64,000 nt of DNA, taken from Amblyornis subalaris. Taxonomy: Eukaryota > Chordata > Aves > Passeriformes > Ptilonorhynchidae. Numbering within the stretch: the first letter of the stretch is position 1; every line of letters begins with the position of its first letter. Shown in pieces: positions 61,401-64,000 of this stretch. Where the stretch lies: assembly GCA_018881555.1 (NCBI GenBank), contig JACAXG010000002.1:20287183-20351182 (forward strand). The letters are read 5' to 3'. The notes beneath the pieces are model-generated. The model saw only the letters and a program-made list of their open reading frames with translations. It did no database searches and had not been told where the DNA came from. Both the position numbers and the translations under genes were made by a program.

Positions 61401-64000
61401 ACAATATTCATGCTAAGAGTTATTAAAGTAAAAACAGATGCACACAAAGAGAGAGGAGGCACTTTTGCTCCTCTTACTGTGTGACTTTGTTTAAGGAAAA
61501 CTCAAAATGAGTTCCTGTCTGCTGAAGTAAACTCTGAAGACTCCCCACTGAGCCAAAAGAGGGAGTTTTACAGTCCCATTCACTTTTCTTCTGCTTTCCC
61601 AGCATTGTGTCAACCTTTGCACTGTGTCACACATCCGCAGTGCAAGGCACAATACAGCAGCCGTGCTTAGATTGGGGGCAGGAGAGAAGAATCAAGTAGT
61701 TCTTCTCAAAAAAACTGTGGTCTGGACTTGTGCTGCTGCACATCTCTCATTTGGCTCTGCCATCCAGACGCACTTTGCTGTTAATGTCTGAATACGGAAT
61801 TTATTTTTTTTGAAAGCTCTTATATTTTAAATGAGAATCTGGTACAGTAGTTAACCATTCCAAAAATTAATTCATTCAGAGAAACACAGCAGGCTAAAGG
61901 AAAAGGAATCACAGACCAGGGATAGAATGAGACAATTTATGTTTAAATTTAAAATTTATATGCAATTTGAGTAGTCATTCTTGAGCCAATGTTGCTATAA
62001 AAAATAAAAGGAGGAGGAAGAAATTATTAGATATAAAACAAACGAAGGAAAAAGAAACATTGGAGTTGGAGATCAGTTTTTCACAGATGAAATAAATCTA
62101 GAGAAATCCCAGAAAAAATACATGTGACTTTTCACACTATTTTGCTATTCAAGAACACCATACATAATTCCTTAGCAGAAGTAAAATAAATACTGATTGA
62201 ATATGAGTCTAATCATGGATGATTTTCCAAATGACATAAAAAAGAAGATATCATCCTGTATTGCATTCCAGAGAGAATACATGACACTCTACGAGTGGAA
62301 ATCACTGTAAATGTTGAAAAACAAAGAAGAAAAAAAGGAAATCCACAAGCCCTTCCACTTTGCGATTTGCAGGTCAGACAACATGGGACTTGCCTGAAAT
62401 ATATTTTTATTCAAAAGTAATTGTAATGAAAGCTGTCATTTAAAAAAAGAAAATTATTTTTTAATAAAGAACCCAGGAGCAGAGAATATCTTTAAATGGA
62501 AGCTGCTGTGTTTACTGAAATCTGGATATGTTTATATGTACACTGAAATCTGGACATGTTTTTTAAAAATATTTATTAAGAGAACAAATATCGTCATTTG
62601 AAAGCTTAATGTTTTAAGCAATTGTTCATAAATAAACATATCTGCATTATAATTAAGAAAAAATATGGTATCTTGAAATTTTCAGAATAATAATAGGTTT
62701 ATCCCCTTAAGATACAAAGTAGTTATAAGAATAGTCAGTAACCATAGTAGCTTCATAAAAAAAATATGCTATCTGAAGAACCTCTGTTACAGAAAGTTTA
62801 CTGATGGAATAAAATCTCCAAAGAAAAGCAGACAGAATGAATCAAGCAAAGTTAAAAGGACTTAATTATCAAAATCAAAGTCATGTAACAATATTGTTAT
62901 TGTATGCTTTCAAATCTATCTTATAATTCCTTTTTGATCTTTTGTGGTAGCAACATGAGGAGCAAGCAATGACATCCACACTTAGGACAACAAATTCTGC
63001 TGCAAGCCTTATGCAATCCATTGGGANCAAGATTTCCTGTGATGGGCACAGCACTATTCAGCCAGCTCTGCTGCAAATACTTGTATCCTCCTGTTCCCAT
63101 ACTCCTTTCTTATTTTTGCCCTCAATCTTGTGGAGTCCTCTAAATAGGAACACTCCAGAGGCCGTTTGAGTCCAGGCAGGTTTTATCTTCCTGCATAAAA
63201 GGGGCCTAATGTCAGGGCTGAAGCCATTCGTGCTGCTTGAACACCTCACAGGCTGTGAAGAGTTGTGTACTTCCTGAGATGCCCTTTCCTCCCAGGCTCA
63301 GATCTGGGTCCATGGCTTCCAGGTTTACTTTTCAAGGAGGACAGGAATCCTGGCATGAAGTCAGAATGCAGCCAGCATGCTCNCAGTTCTCACAGTTCAA
63401 CTGTGGGCAAAATTTCGCATTGGCTGCCTCGAGCTATTAAAATAGACTTGTGCTTGATCACAGGCAGTTCAGTGAAGATCTTTTCTCTATCAATAGTGAA
63501 AGTCAGCTTAACATGCAGAGCATTAAGGATTGCAAAGCACAGAAAGGACAAAAACAATGAGAAACACAGATGCTGCTGCATTGGGGAAGTGGTGCTACTT
63601 CAGTTGGACTTGACTCTGTAACTTGTCTCCTCACTCCAGAAATTACTGCAGCTGCAGGCAAGTCATGATCAGTGTTTAGGTACAAAAAAATTAACAAAGA
63701 CATGAAGGTCAGGACTCTCTGAAAAGAAATAAAAATATAAAGCCTCATCAGAGTGGACAGAGGCTGAGGCAGTGGAGAGCAGAAAGGCAATCAGAATTTT
63801 CTCTCCTTAACTTATACAGTGGAATTTGCCCTTCCACAGAGCAGTGAAACATTCATAGCTAATAAGTAGTGAGCCAAGCATGAATACTCTTGCTACATTT
63901 TTGTATAATGTTAAAGCAAATAATTTACAGTAAGAAAGAATATTTATTGCATAAATAACTAGAATATCTAAAATTACAGTAGTGAACAGTAATATATAAN
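58470..64000. other. Non-coding unique DNA
   Basis: About 5.5 kb with no recognised gene or repeat family. A slightly G+C-richer patch at about 59550-60030 carries a 113-codon - strand frame with one N and no domain. A 29-bp-spaced repeat of CTGAAATCTGGAxATGTTT occurs at about 62515-62562. The window ends on an N. Confidence 0.55.

Overview
The window looks like bird nuclear DNA. It is visibly A+T-rich, has no dense or operon-like coding, and its only abundant interspersed repeats are CR1 LINE copies. Most of these end in the CR1-type ATTCTATGATTCTG tail or begin with its reverse complement. I see no Alu, B1 or mammalian L1 and no long viral reading frame. Species cannot be fixed from the sequence. 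Isolated single N bases occur roughly once per kilobase, never in runs.

I could not recognise any host protein-coding exon, tRNA, rRNA or other RNA gene. The longest open frames (about 210, 150 and 140 codons) are what chance would give in this much A+T-rich DNA; one of them crosses an old transposon. The best reading is an intergenic gene desert or part of a very long intron.

Layout. 1-2747: unique DNA. 2748-3250: CR1, + strand. 5366-5502: compound AGAGG/ACAGG pentanucleotide array. 5503-12975: unique DNA. 12976-13203: CR1, - strand. 14064-14509: CR1, + strand, with a small palindromic insertion. 19308-19580: a very old L3/CR1-L3-like amniote repeat, - strand. 23373-24873: the longest CR1, carrying a broken reverse transcriptase. 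26478-26661: two short CR1 3' ends tail to tail. 30113-30524: CR1, - strand. 31288-31318: a run of 31 T. 34496-34713 and 35791-36063: two inverted copies of a short repeat family I cannot name, the second directly beside a CR1 3' end. 37143-37186: CA microsatellite. 46470-46556: an old L2/L3-like 3' tail. 58334-58469: GATA/TA-rich block inside a 13-bp direct repeat. 58470-64000: unique DNA.

There is no gene system to describe. The window records several layers of transposon insertion: old L3-like copies, then several CR1 subfamilies, plus the unnamed inverted repeat pair, with small tandem and palindromic rearrangements between them. The inverted pair at 34.5-36.1 kb is the item most worth following up.
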